A DNA stretch of 64,000 nt from Microbacterium sp. LWH11-1.2 (GCF_038397745.1 NZ_CP151636.1:1054001-1118000); one strand, 5' to 3'; counted from the first letter of the stretch, positions 36,965-46,099 are shown. The notes: generated by a model from the letters alone, not told the origin. Numbers and translations are program-made.

Positions 36965-37042
36965 GGGATGTTCCCCGAACGAGCATCGGGAGGGGCCCGC
37001 GCAGCGGGAGGGAACCCGCTCTGCGAGAGAGGGGAACATCCC
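36965..37042. repeat. Structured dispersed element, copy C (reverse orientation)
   Basis: A 78-bp element with perfectly paired ends GGGATGTTCCCC and GGGGAACATCCC. Its interior, read on the minus strand, matches copy A almost base for base, although the terminal stem sequence differs. It lies between convergent GrpB and trxA genes. Confidence 0.8.
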
Positions 37043-37065
37043 GGAGCCCGGAACCACAGGAACCG

Positions 37066-37094
37066 ACGTTTCGTCTCGCTTCGCTCGCTCAACG
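37066..37094. repeat. 29-bp dispersed repeat, copy 2 (reverse)
   Basis: Begins ACGTTTCGTCTCGCTTCGCT and ends CGCTCAACG; reverse complement of 24001-24029 with one mismatch, again within 130 bp of a structured element. Confidence 0.8.
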
Positions 37095-37110
37095 ACCGAG
37101 AGCCGGGCAC

Positions 37111-37144
37111 AGAAAAGGCCGCCACCTCCGGAGAGGTGACGGCC
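37111..37144 (-). terminator. Terminator of trxA
   Basis: On the minus strand GGCCGTCACCTC pairs with GAGGTGGCGGCC (one G-U) around a 4-base loop and is followed by TTTTCT, a classical intrinsic terminator just after trxA. Confidence 0.88.
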
Positions 37145-37162
37145 CTGCTGGGTCTCAGTGGA

Positions 37163-37486
37163 TCAGCCGATGAATGCGGCGAGGTCCTTCTCGAGCGCGA
37201 ACTTGGGCTTGGCGCCGATGATGGTCGTCTTGACCTCACCGCCGTCGAACACCTTCATCGCCGGGATGGACGTGATCTGGTACTTCATCGCGAGCTCGGG
37301 GTTCTCGTCGACGTTGAGCTTGAGGATGGTGATCTTGTCGGGGTTCTCGGACTGGATCTCGTCCAGCACCGGGGCCACCATGCGACAGGGACCGCACCAC
37401 TCGGCCCAGAAGTCCACCAGCACGGGACCGTCGGCCTGCAGAACGTCCTGCTCCCAGGTCGCCTGGCTCGTAGCCTTTGCACTCAT
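37163..37486 (-). CDS. trxA: Thioredoxin
   Basis: The 107-residue protein is a single thioredoxin fold with active site WCGPC (C31, C34), the Asp of VDFWAEW, and cis-Pro in TSIPAM. It reduces protein disulfides in the cytoplasm and is itself reduced by the TrxB encoded just upstream (68 bp gap). Confidence 0.96.
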   Translation of the reverse strand: MSAKATSQATWEQDVLQADGPVLVDFWAEWCGPCRMVAPVLDEIQSENPDKITILKLNVDENPELAMKYQITSIPAMKVFDGGEVKTTIIGAKPKFALEKDLAAFIG

Positions 37487-37554
37487 CAGAGTCTCTCCTT
37501 GATTCGAGGTTCGCCTGCTACAACAGCAGACGAGGTGAAACTGTTCCCGCGCGC

Positions 37555-38529
37555 CTAGGCGGTGAGGATCTCGGCGGCCTCCGCGGCCGGGAACTCGACC
37601 GAGGCGTCGTCAAAATCCGCGAGGAAGTGCTCCGCGTCGAGGGCCGCGACCGTTCCGGAGCCGGCAGCCGTGATGGCCTGGCGGTAGGTCGGGTCGATGA
37701 CGTCACCCGCGGCGAACACCCCGGGCACCGACGTGACCGACGAGCGGCCGTCGACCCAGATGGTGCCCTCGGCGGTCAGCTTCAGCTTGTCGTGCACGAG
37801 GTGCGTGCGCGGGTCGTTGCCGATCGCGATGAACAGGCCGTCGAGCGGGAGATCGCTCAGCGTGCCGTCGACGGTGTTGCGCAGCTGCACACCGGTGACG
37901 GAGTCGCCGCCGAGGACTTCGGCGACCTCGCTGTTCCACACGAACTCGATCTTCTCGTTCGCGAACGCGCGCTCCTGCATGATCTTCGAGGCACGCAGGG
38001 TGTCCTTGCGGTGGATCACGTAGACCTTGTCGGCGAAGCGCGTGAGGAAGGTCGCCTCTTCCATGGCGGAGTCGCCGCCGCCGACGACCGCGATCGTCTT
38101 CTGACGGAAGAAGAAGCCGTCGCAGGTGGCGCACCAGGAGACGCCGTAGCCGGAGAGGCGCTCCTCGCCCGCGATGTTCAGCTTGCGGTACGCCGAACCG
38201 GTCGCGTAGATCAGGGTCTGCGTCTCGTGCACCGCGCCGCTGCCGAGCGTGACCGTCTTGACGGGGCCGTCGAGGGCGAGCTCGGTGACGTCGTCGTAGA
38301 GCACCTCGGTGCCGAACTTCTCGGCCTGCTCCTGGAACTTGGCCATGAGCTCAGGCCCCTGGATGCCCTCGGGGAAGCCCGGGTAGTTCTCGACCTCGGT
38401 GGTGTTCATCAGCTCGCCGCCGACCTCGACGGAGCTCGCGATGAGCAGCGGCTTGAGGTTCGCGCGTGCAGCGTAGATGGCGGCCGTGAATCCGGCGGGG
38501 CCGGAACCGATGATGATGACCTGACGCAT
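37555..38529 (-). CDS. trxB: Thioredoxin reductase
   Basis: TrxB is an FAD enzyme that passes electrons from NADPH to thioredoxin. The 324-residue protein has FAD motif GSGPAGFTAAIYAAR, redox pair WCATCDG (C132, C135), NADPH motif GGGDSAMEEA (149 onward) and C-terminal FAD motif GVFAAGDVIDPTYRQAITAAGSG. It is upstream of trxA on the same strand and downstream of murJ. Confidence 0.97.
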   Translation of the reverse strand: MRQVIIIGSGPAGFTAAIYAARANLKPLLIASSVEVGGELMNTTEVENYPGFPEGIQGPELMAKFQEQAEKFGTEVLYDDVTELALDGPVKTVTLGSGAVHETQTLIYATGSAYRKLNIAGEERLSGYGVSWCATCDGFFFRQKTIAVVGGGDSAMEEATFLTRFADKVYVIHRKDTLRASKIMQERAFANEKIEFVWNSEVAEVLGGDSVTGVQLRNTVDGTLSDLPLDGLFIAIGNDPRTHLVHDKLKLTAEGTIWVDGRSSVTSVPGVFAAGDVIDPTYRQAITAAGSGTVAALDAEHFLADFDDASVEFPAAEAAEILTA

Positions 38530-38631
38530 GTGCTCTCCGTCTGAGAAATTACGGTGGCGTCGAAAGACGTCCCGAGTGATTCAACCCATGGTAACCGCGC
38601 GGCATTCCCTGCGCTGAGTGCCCGGCGGGAG

Positions 38632-40248
38632 TCAGCGACCGGGGAGGAACCGGCGCACCAGAGTGCCGGCGACCTTGAGCTCGGGCGCGCGCAGCAGGGC
38701 GAGGATCGCGAGGTAGACGACGACCACCACGAGCCCGATCACCGCGGTGCCGAGAGCGCCGGGGATCTTGTCGGCGACGGTCCAGCCGGCGCTTCCGCCG
38801 AACAGCACGAAGACGCCCCAGCCGGCGAGTCCCGCGGGGATCGCGGCGACCGCGAAGCGGCCGAGCGTGACCAGCCAGGACCGCACACCGAGACTGCCGA
38901 TCTTGCGGTGCAGCAGCCAGGTGGCGACGATCGTCTGGACGGTGCTGGAGATGGACTGCCCGAGTGCGACGGCGGCCGCCAGACCCGTGATCGGGATGAT
39001 GTCGGCCTGGAGCAGGCCCCACGCGATCAGGGCCGTGGCGACGATGAGGCAGCACTGGAAGATCGTGAACCAGAACGGCGTGCGCGTGTCGTCGTAGGCG
39101 TAGAACGTCCGCTGGACGATGAAGAGGATCGTGAGGGGGATCAGGCTCACGAGATAGCAGATCAGCACCAGGGCTGCCGCTTCGGCATCCGCGGGGGAGC
39201 TCGTGAAGACCCGGGACGCGGGGATCGCGGCCGCGGCGACGGCGGCGACGGCCGCGACGATGAAGAACAGCAGGGTGCGGATGCTGCGCGAGATGTCCTC
39301 GCGGACCTCGACATGACGCCCGGCTGCTGCGTGCTCGCTGATCTGGGTGAAGTACGGCGTCCCGATCGACAGCACGATCACCGAGTACGGGAGCATGAAG
39401 ATGAGCCAGGCGTTGGCGGTCACGGTCGCCGAGGCGCCTGTTCCCGAGGCCGCACTCACGATGTTGCCCTGCAGCACACCGGCGGCGAGGCTCGCGAAGG
39501 CCATCAGGAACGTCCAGCCCGCCAGCTTGCCGACGGCCCCGAGTCCGACGCCCCGCCAGCGGAAGTCGGGCTTGAGCGCGAGCCCGGTGCGCCGCCAGAA
39601 CACCAGGAGCACGACCGCCTGCAGCGCGATGCCCAGGGTCGCCGTGGCGCCGAGGGTGGTGATCATCGCCGGCGTCCACTCCGCGGCCTTCGTCGGCACC
39701 GGGGCGAAGAGCGCGCCGAGAAGCAGGAAGCCGACGATCGAGACGATGTTGTTCACGACGGGCGCCCAGGTGAAGGGCCCGAAGATCCGGCGGGCGTTGA
39801 GCGCCTCTCCGAGCAGGGCGTAGAGCCCGTAGAAGAGGATCTGCGGCAGGCACCAGTACGCGAGGGCCGTGGCGAGCGCCTGAGCTTCGGGAGGCGCCTG
39901 GCCGGCGACCAGCACGACGAGCCAGGGCGCGGCGATGGTCGCGATCAACGTGGTGACGACGAGCACGACGGTGCCGAGAGTGAAGAGCTTGGAGATGAAG
40001 GCGTTTCCGCCGTCGGCATCCGCCGTCGCCTTCACGATCTGCGGGACGATCACGGCCGTGAGCACACCGACGGAGATCAGGCCGAAGACGCTGTTCGGCA
40101 GGGTGTTGGCGAACGTGAACGCGTCGGCGGCCTCCGAGCCGACGGCCCCGAGCACTCCGACGAGCACGATGCTCCGCAGGAGTCCCGTGACGCGCGACAC
40201 CAGGGTGCCGGCGCCGATGACGGCGCTCGCGCGCCCGAGGCTACTCAC
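38632..40248 (-). CDS. murJ: Lipid II flippase-type MurJ/MviN protein
   Basis: The 538-residue protein has about 14 membrane segments and the MurJ pattern: SSLGRASAVIGAGTLVSRVTGLLRSIVLVGVLG at the start, then ADAFTFANTLPNSVFGLISVGVLTAVIVPQ. Such proteins move lipid-linked peptidoglycan precursors outward. GTG 40248 is chosen because relatives start MSSLGRAS and AAGGA lies eight bases upstream; an ATG at 40290 would give a longer overlap with the preceding gene. It overlaps the DUF6049 gene by 8 bases. No kinase-like extension, as seen in mycobacterial MviN, is present. Confidence 0.93.
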   Translation of the reverse strand: MSSLGRASAVIGAGTLVSRVTGLLRSIVLVGVLGAVGSEAADAFTFANTLPNSVFGLISVGVLTAVIVPQIVKATADADGGNAFISKLFTLGTVVLVVTTLIATIAAPWLVVLVAGQAPPEAQALATALAYWCLPQILFYGLYALLGEALNARRIFGPFTWAPVVNNIVSIVGFLLLGALFAPVPTKAAEWTPAMITTLGATATLGIALQAVVLLVFWRRTGLALKPDFRWRGVGLGAVGKLAGWTFLMAFASLAAGVLQGNIVSAASGTGASATVTANAWLIFMLPYSVIVLSIGTPYFTQISEHAAAGRHVEVREDISRSIRTLLFFIVAAVAAVAAAAIPASRVFTSSPADAEAAALVLICYLVSLIPLTILFIVQRTFYAYDDTRTPFWFTIFQCCLIVATALIAWGLLQADIIPITGLAAAVALGQSISSTVQTIVATWLLHRKIGSLGVRSWLVTLGRFAVAAIPAGLAGWGVFVLFGGSAGWTVADKIPGALGTAVIGLVVVVVYLAILALLRAPELKVAGTLVRRFLPGR

Positions 40249-42397
40249 CACGTCCGTCCTTCGGCTCTGCTGCTTCCAGCGCTGCGGCATCCGCTGCTGC
40301 CTCCTCGGCCGCCTCGCGGCGCTTGCGACGCACGGTGCGGATCACGCCGAGGCCGATCAGCAGCACGGCGAGTCCGCCGAAGATGCCGAGACCGATGCCT
40401 TCCCATTCCGCGCGTACCGCGACGCGCACGGTCTGGTCGCCCTGGATCTGCACACCCGTGGGGCTGATGAGGCCCAGGCGCAGGTCGACCTCGCCGCTGC
40501 CGACGCGGGCCGAGACGGGAACCTTGACGCGTGCGGTGTTGTTCGCCTGCACGACCGTCTCGACGAGCGGCTTCACCTCGAGGCGAGGATCGCTGGGCGA
40601 GGCGGTCAGCTGCACCGTCACCGGCCAGGGCAGATCGTTGCGCACGCGGATCGGCAGGTCGGCGTTGGCCGAGAGCAGCTGGATGGTGCTCGACGGCGGG
40701 ATGTTCACCGCACCGAGCGTGGCGGTGGTCTGCGCCCGGTGCGCGGCGACGCTCGCAGCGAAGGCTTCCGCCGGTGTGCCGACCGCGAGCGTGCGCAGGA
40801 TCCTGATCCGCTCCGGGCCGAGCAGCACCCGCGGGTCGGTGAGGATCGACGAGAAGGCGACGAGGGTCTGCTCGTCGGCGAGCAGGCTCATGACGTCCGC
40901 CGCCCCCGGAGTGCCCGTCTCGACGGAGAGCGCCGCGGCGGCCGCGGGGATGTCGCGCAGCGCGCCGAACTCGAAGCCGATCGAGTCCGCCGCCGAGATC
41001 ACCTCGCGCAGTGCATCAGGCGTCCGGGTCTCGTCACGGTCCAGCCCGATGAGCAGCGGCGCCCCGGGAGCCCGAGCCTCGGCGAGGAACAGTCGCGCGG
41101 CGCCCTCGGCGAGAAGACGCTGGCGGGCGGCGGGGTCGGCCTCGGCTGCGGCATCCGAGAGGGCGGAGGACGCCGCCGCATCGGTGACGAGCAGATCCTG
41201 GCCCGCGGCTGTCGCGTGCGCCGCGCTCTGTCCGCCCACCGTGGCGGATGAGACGATCGTGGTCGTTCCCTCACCGAGGTAGGTCTGGAAGGCGGCGAGA
41301 TCATCCGCTGTCACGTCGGCACGCGGCCACAGGATGCGGGGCAGCGCGCCGTCGACGGCCGCGAGCTCCTCGTCAGTCGGGACGACCGGGGCCTCGGTCG
41401 GAGCAGGCGTGGGCGCGGTCGTCTCATCGGCGGCGGTGGTCGGGGGTGTGGTGACACGCGCGACCGGGAAGTTCGCGGGATCGAGGAAAGGCGCGAGCGT
41501 CGTCGGCTGGAGCAGCTCGGAGAGCTGCGCCTGCGCCTGCACGGCGGCATCGGCGTCGCCGAACTGAAGGGCGAAACGCTGGTTCGGGAGGTCGTCGAGG
41601 CGCGCGAGCCACGCCGTCGCCTGCTCGGGCGCCGCGGTGCCGAGGGCACGGATCGCGGCGGGGATCGACGGGTCGATCGCGAGCACGGCCGTGGTTCCCG
41701 CGACGCCGTCGAGCTGCGCCGTCAAGGCACCCTCGGGCGCGGTGAGGGCCGCGAGCTCTTCGGAGGTGAGGAGTGCTCCGCCGGCCGGCGTCGCCGTGAT
41801 CGGCACGAGCACGCCGATCAGGGAGCTCTGCGTCGCGGTCACGACGAGAACGCTGGTCGCCGTCGCGTCCCTGGCCACGGTGTCGTCTGCGGCAGGACCG
41901 CCGGTGGTCGCACCGGTCAGCTCCGCCCGCAGCGGATAGATGCCGGGAGCGAGCTCACCGACCGCGCTCTCGGGCGCGAACACCGTCGTGGTGGCGGATT
42001 CGCCGGCGTCGATCGACGCGGTGCTGTCGGTCCCGAGCGCCGTGAAGTCACCCGGTGCCTCTTCGTCGTCGAGCCAGTTCGTGACGGCCTCGTCGTCGGC
42101 CAGCGGCGTGCTTCCGATCTCGACCTGGACGCGCCCGGTGCTCAGCTCCGAATCGGTCCTGTTGCGCACGGTGATGGTCGCGGAGGTCGATGAGCCGGGG
42201 GCGATCGTGCCGCGGAGACCGGCGGAGACGTGGAGCTCGATGCTCTGCTCGTCGTCGGGCGACGGCGTCTCGGCGGCGGACACGGCGCTCGGAACCGCGG
42301 ATCCGCCGAGGGTCAGTGCGATCGCGAAGACGACGGTCCTGCGTGCGAGCCGCTGCAGGCGCGCACGGAAGCCGGTTTCGGGGGTGTTCACGGACAT
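40241..42397 (-). CDS. DUF6049 family secreted, membrane-anchored protein
   Basis: The 718-residue protein has a Sec signal peptide (RLARRTVVFAIALTLGGSAVPSAVSAAE), a long extracytoplasmic region and one C-terminal membrane helix (GLGIFGGLAVLLIGLGVI). A charged Ala/Glu-rich tail follows (RRKRREAAEEAAADAAALEAAEP). Near the membrane are two Ig-like beta modules. A protein of this family directly before murJ is typical of actinobacteria, which suggests a role in envelope assembly. Function is not established. Start ATG 42397 matches the signal peptide position. Confidence 0.88.
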   Translation of the reverse strand: MSVNTPETGFRARLQRLARRTVVFAIALTLGGSAVPSAVSAAETPSPDDEQSIELHVSAGLRGTIAPGSSTSATITVRNRTDSELSTGRVQVEIGSTPLADDEAVTNWLDDEEAPGDFTALGTDSTASIDAGESATTTVFAPESAVGELAPGIYPLRAELTGATTGGPAADDTVARDATATSVLVVTATQSSLIGVLVPITATPAGGALLTSEELAALTAPEGALTAQLDGVAGTTAVLAIDPSIPAAIRALGTAAPEQATAWLARLDDLPNQRFALQFGDADAAVQAQAQLSELLQPTTLAPFLDPANFPVARVTTPPTTAADETTAPTPAPTEAPVVPTDEELAAVDGALPRILWPRADVTADDLAAFQTYLGEGTTTIVSSATVGGQSAAHATAAGQDLLVTDAAASSALSDAAAEADPAARQRLLAEGAARLFLAEARAPGAPLLIGLDRDETRTPDALREVISAADSIGFEFGALRDIPAAAAALSVETGTPGAADVMSLLADEQTLVAFSSILTDPRVLLGPERIRILRTLAVGTPAEAFAASVAAHRAQTTATLGAVNIPPSSTIQLLSANADLPIRVRNDLPWPVTVQLTASPSDPRLEVKPLVETVVQANNTARVKVPVSARVGSGEVDLRLGLISPTGVQIQGDQTVRVAVRAEWEGIGLGIFGGLAVLLIGLGVIRTVRRKRREAAEEAAADAAALEAAEPKDGRGE

Positions 42398-42505
42398 GAA
42401 GGTCTTCCTCGAACGCCCCGGGACGGGGGCTGCTCGTGAGTACTGACCTTGTGATTCTAGGAGGCCCGAGGAAGGAGAACCCTGAAGACGCGTAGAGTGA
42501 CGGCC

Positions 42506-44035
42506 GTGTCCGACACCCCCGCGCCCGTTCCCGAGCCGCTGCGCAGCGCCGACCTCGCCGCCGATCTCGATGCCGCCGACCTCCGTTCGGAGCCGTTGCG
42601 ACGCCTGTGGGGGGAGGAGGCGGACGACGCTCTGGCGCGCGGAATGCGCGAGCCGATCCTGCGCGCGATCGCCGGTGACGCCGGTGTCCTCGCCACCCTC
42701 GGACGCCTGCTCGTGCTCGGGATGCCGCAGCCGAGGGCCGCTGTCGGTGCCGCCCTGCCGCGCCTGGGTGTCGACGGGCTCATCGCCCTCGGCCTCGCGA
42801 CGGCGGATGCCGAGACCGTGACGCCCACCGCCCTGCTGCGCCCGCAGTCGTTCGTCGACGCCGACGGTGTCGGGGAGTGGTGGATCGCCAGCGATCTCGA
42901 TGAGGTGGCGCTCGACGGCGCGCTGCCCGCGGACCACGTGCTCGGCGTCGGCGGGGCCTCGCGCACGCTCGCCGAGACGATCGTGCCGATCGAGGTCGAT
43001 CGCGCCCTGGACCTCGGCACCGGGTGCGGCATCCAGGCGCTCCTCGTGGCCCGTCGCGCGCGGACCGTCGTCGCGACCGACGTCTCCGCACGCGCTCTCG
43101 CCTACGCCGAGCTCAATGCCCGGCTCAACGGGGTGGGCAACATCGAATTCCGCCTCGGGAGCATGTTCGACCCTGTCGAGGGAGAGGCGTTCGACCTGAT
43201 CGTGTCGAACCCGCCCTTCGTGATCACGCCGCGCGGCGACGACGTGCCCGCCTACGAGTACCGCGACGGGGGACTGGTCGGCGATGCGCTGGTCGAGCAG
43301 TTCGTGCGGACGGCGCCGGCGTTCCTCACGGTCGGCGGCATCGCGCAGCTGCTCGGCAACTGGGAGTCCCGCGCGGGCGTCGCGGGGCTGGCGCGTCTCG
43401 ACGCCTGGGTGCCGGCCGAGCTCGACCTCTGGGTGATCGAGAGGGAGCAGCTCTCGCCTCTCGGATACGCCGAGCTGTGGATCCGCGACGGAGGGACGAC
43501 GCCGCGGGATCCCGAGTTCACCCCGCTGCTCTCCGCCTGGCTCGACGACTTCGCGGCGCGTGGGGTCACCTCGATCGGCTTCGGTTACGTGCTGATCCGA
43601 CGCCCCTTGACGGGCCCTTCGACAGGCTCAGGGACCCAGGACGCGCCGATCCGTCGTGTGGAGAAGGTGTCGCAGCCGGTGTCGAACGTCGGCGCCGCGC
43701 TCGCCACTGGACTCGCTGCCCACGATCTTCTCGCCGAGGGGATGCCGGCGACGCTCGTGACGGCAGCCGACGTCACCGAGGCGAGGCATCTGCTGCCAGG
43801 CAACGATGATCCGAGCGTCATCGAGCTGCGACAGGGCAGCGGATTCGCCCGCACGGTAAACGTCGATCCGGCGCTCGCCGCGTTCGTCGGCGCCTGCGAC
43901 GGCGAGCTGACCGTCGGGCAGATCGTCGCCGCGCTCTCCGACCTCTTCGAGGTTCCCCTGGCCGATCTCTGGTCCGAGCTCGAGCCGCGCATCCGCGCGC
44001 TCGTCTTCGACGGCCTCCTGGTGCCGGGGGAATAG
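42506..44035 (+). CDS. SAM-dependent methyltransferase with N-terminal DUF7059-like domain
   Basis: From GTG 42506 the protein has 509 residues. This start lies seven bases after a TAGAGT -10 box (leaderless); GTG 42497 is the alternative. The N-terminal 150 residues form a helical domain. The SAM fold follows (RALDLGTGCGIQALLVARRA, VVATDVSARALAYAELNARLNG) with the substrate-amide motif NPPF in LIVSNPPFVITP. NPPF is found in PrmC/HemK-like and N6-adenine or guanine methyltransferases. Around residues 372-380 the sequence GPSTGSGTQ is the translation of a palindromic repeat. The C-terminal 120 residues are a separate domain. Substrate unknown. Confidence 0.88.
   Translation: MSDTPAPVPEPLRSADLAADLDAADLRSEPLRRLWGEEADDALARGMREPILRAIAGDAGVLATLGRLLVLGMPQPRAAVGAALPRLGVDGLIALGLATADAETVTPTALLRPQSFVDADGVGEWWIASDLDEVALDGALPADHVLGVGGASRTLAETIVPIEVDRALDLGTGCGIQALLVARRARTVVATDVSARALAYAELNARLNGVGNIEFRLGSMFDPVEGEAFDLIVSNPPFVITPRGDDVPAYEYRDGGLVGDALVEQFVRTAPAFLTVGGIAQLLGNWESRAGVAGLARLDAWVPAELDLWVIEREQLSPLGYAELWIRDGGTTPRDPEFTPLLSAWLDDFAARGVTSIGFGYVLIRRPLTGPSTGSGTQDAPIRRVEKVSQPVSNVGAALATGLAAHDLLAEGMPATLVTAADVTEARHLLPGNDDPSVIELRQGSGFARTVNVDPALAAFVGACDGELTVGQIVAALSDLFEVPLADLWSELEPRIRALVFDGLLVPGE
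43614..43640. repeat. Palindromic repeat unit inside a coding sequence
   Basis: GCCCTTCGACAGGCTCAGGG followed by ACCCAGG matches the dispersed unit in reverse orientation. It sits in frame in the methyltransferase gene at a domain junction and encodes GPSTGSGTQ. Confidence 0.85.
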
Positions 44036-44063
44036 GGTCGGCATCCATGCGTTGGAATAGATC

Positions 44064-45119
44064 ATGAAGGCTTTCGGATTCCTCTCCTTCGGGCACTATG
44101 CGGATGTGCCCGGCTCGGCGACCCGCACGGCGGGCGACATGCTGAAGCAGACGATCGAGATCGCCGAGGGCGCAGACGAGATCGGCGTCAACGGCGCCTC
44201 GGTGCGCGTGCATCACTGGGCGCGGCAGGCGGCGTCTCCGATGCCGCTGCTGTCGGCCATGGCGGCGCGCACGAAGCGCATCGAGGTCGGCACCGGCGTG
44301 ATCGACATGCGCTACGAGAACCCGCTGCAGTTCGCCGAGGAGGCAGCCGCACTCGACCTGATCGCCGACGGCCGGATCGCCCTCGGCGTGAGCCGTGGTT
44401 CACCCGAGACCGCTCTGCGCGGCTACGAGACCTTCGGCTACGTCGATGAGGAGGACCCGGAGCGCGGGAGCGTGCTGGCCCGCGAGAAGTTCGACATCTT
44501 CCTCCGTGCGATCGAGGGCGAGCGGATCGCCGCCGGAGACCCTCGCATGGTCGGAGAGGGACGATACCTCGCGATCGAGCCGCAGTCGCCGACGCTCCGC
44601 GATCACATCTGGTGGGGGTCGGGTTCCCGTGCCACGGCCGAGGAGACCGGCCGGAAGGGCCTGAACATGATGAGCTCCACGCTCGTCACCGAGGCCACCG
44701 GCCAGCCGTTCCACGAGCTGCAGCGCGAGCAGATCGAGCTCTTCCGCGCCGCGTACAAGGAGGCCGGCCACACCGGTCAGCCGCGCGTCTCGGTCAGCCG
44801 CAGCGTCTTCCCGCTGATCTCCGACATGGACAGGGCCTACTTCGGCCTGCGCAGCGAGGAGAACGGCGACCAGATCGGCGTCATCGACGGGTTCCGCTCG
44901 ACCTTCGGGAAGACGTACGCCGCGGAGCCCGACGTTCTCATCGAGCAGCTCAAGCGCGACGAGGCCGTCATGAGTGCCGACACCCTGCTGCTGACGATCC
45001 CGAATCAGCTCGGACCGGCTTACAACCTCCACGTGCTCGAGTCGTTCGCGACGCATGTGGCTCCGGCGCTGGGGTGGAAGCCCAACACCGAGGGACCCGT
45101 CCAGGGCGACGCGGTCTAG
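44064..45119 (+). CDS. LLM-class flavin-dependent oxidoreductase
   Basis: The 351-residue protein is a luciferase-like monooxygenase fold: MKAFGFLSFGHYAD, GVRVHHWARQ-like VNGASVRVHHWARQAASPMPLLSAMAARTKRIEVGTGVIDMRYENPLQFAEEAAALDLIADGRIALGVSRGSPE. Such enzymes use FMN or F420. It resembles the nitrilotriacetate/alkanal group rather than bacterial LuxA. It is a single gene ending in a strong terminator. The flavin and substrate are not determined by sequence. Confidence 0.9.
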   Translation: MKAFGFLSFGHYADVPGSATRTAGDMLKQTIEIAEGADEIGVNGASVRVHHWARQAASPMPLLSAMAARTKRIEVGTGVIDMRYENPLQFAEEAAALDLIADGRIALGVSRGSPETALRGYETFGYVDEEDPERGSVLAREKFDIFLRAIEGERIAAGDPRMVGEGRYLAIEPQSPTLRDHIWWGSGSRATAEETGRKGLNMMSSTLVTEATGQPFHELQREQIELFRAAYKEAGHTGQPRVSVSRSVFPLISDMDRAYFGLRSEENGDQIGVIDGFRSTFGKTYAAEPDVLIEQLKRDEAVMSADTLLLTIPNQLGPAYNLHVLESFATHVAPALGWKPNTEGPVQGDAV

Positions 45120-45128
45120 CTCGTTGAA

Positions 45129-45154
45129 AGAGCGGATGCTGCAGCATCCGCTCT
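45129..45154. terminator. Palindromic terminator
   Basis: A perfect 26-bp palindrome with arms AGAGCGGATGCTG / CAGCATCCGCTCT lies 9 bp after the oxidoreductase stop. Confidence 0.75.
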
Positions 45155-45235
45155 CCCGGAATACCGGTATGTGGTTATGGCTCGCCGCGAGGCGATTCCG
45201 AGCGACGCTCCATCTCGACGTTACGTTCCCCGGGT

Positions 45236-45255
45236 CGTACCGGGTGCTCGGTACG
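45236..45255. promoter_or_regulatory. Inverted repeat upstream of the candidate toxin
   Basis: CGTACCG-N6-CGGTACG (7-bp arms) lies 22 bp before ATG 45278. Position and symmetry suggest an operator, possibly for autoregulation by the pair downstream. Confidence 0.45.
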
Positions 45256-45277
45256 CCAAGAGTCAGGGAGACGAACA

Positions 45278-46099
45278 ATGCAAATACTCACCACCACCGC
45301 GTTGTCCACCGCAGTTGCACTCGTGCTGACAACAACGATGCCGACTGCTGGTGTGAATGCCGCGCCCGACACCGACTCCGACATTCAGAAGGCGCTCGAA
45401 TCGCGGCCCGAGGTGTTCATGGACACCTCATCGATTCCGGAGGGGCAGGTCGATGTCTCTCGAGGTGTCATCACGGCGCCCGCAGCCGGACACGCTGAGC
45501 TCGAACTCTCGTTTCCTCTCAAGGATCTCGAGCAGGTCGGGGTCTCCGCCCAGTCCGAGAATGAGGACTTCGCCGTTGCGGTGATGGACGAGGGGGACGG
45601 AGCGTTCCGCGCTCTCTTCCACATTCCTGACGCGAGCTCTCCGACCGAGTACCGCTTCGAGATCGATGACGACTTCGAACTGGTCCCTTTGGAAGATGGG
45701 GGGATCACGGTGCGAACCGCGGATGGTGAACTTGCGGGTGTGATCTCTGCCCCTTGGGCCTCCGATGCCAACGGTGCAGCCGTGAGAACCGACTATGTGA
45801 TCGAAGGAAATGCGGTCGTGCAGCGAGTCCACACCTCGTCCGCCACTGCCTTTCCCGTCGTCGCGGACCCGTTCTGGATTCCTGCGCTGCTTGTCATGGC
45901 GCACCTGACGAGGCATGCGATCACCCAGGCGGCCGCACGTGGAGTGAGCCAAGCGCTGATCAAGCAAGTGGTTCAGAATGGTGTCAAGTCCGCGGGACAG
46001 AAGGGGACTTCGGTCTTCACGCAAGGAAGCGGTGCGAACCGAATCCGAGTCATCGTCGACAACAAGACGGGCAACATCATCACCGTGACGAAGGGCTGA
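45278..46099 (+). CDS. Candidate secreted toxin with DUF4258-like C-terminal domain
   Basis: The 273-residue protein starts after GGGAGACGAAC. Residues 1-28 are a hydrophobic, signal-like segment (LSTAVALVLTTTMPTAGVNA) without the usual N-terminal Lys/Arg. Residues 30-190 form a beta-rich acidic region. A linker TAFPVVADPFW (191-200) resembles the PVVADP motif I associate with actinobacterial exported toxin-like proteins. The last 65 residues (H213; RGVS 221-224; then TQGSGANRIRVIVDNKTGNIITVTKG) resemble DUF4258/BECR-type RNase toxins. The next gene, one base downstream, encodes DUF2283, a domain seen beside DUF4258. GC content is lower than surroundings. The toxin call is inference. Confidence 0.6.
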   Translation: MQILTTTALSTAVALVLTTTMPTAGVNAAPDTDSDIQKALESRPEVFMDTSSIPEGQVDVSRGVITAPAAGHAELELSFPLKDLEQVGVSAQSENEDFAVAVMDEGDGAFRALFHIPDASSPTEYRFEIDDDFELVPLEDGGITVRTADGELAGVISAPWASDANGAAVRTDYVIEGNAVVQRVHTSSATAFPVVADPFWIPALLVMAHLTRHAITQAAARGVSQALIKQVVQNGVKSAGQKGTSVFTQGSGANRIRVIVDNKTGNIITVTKG

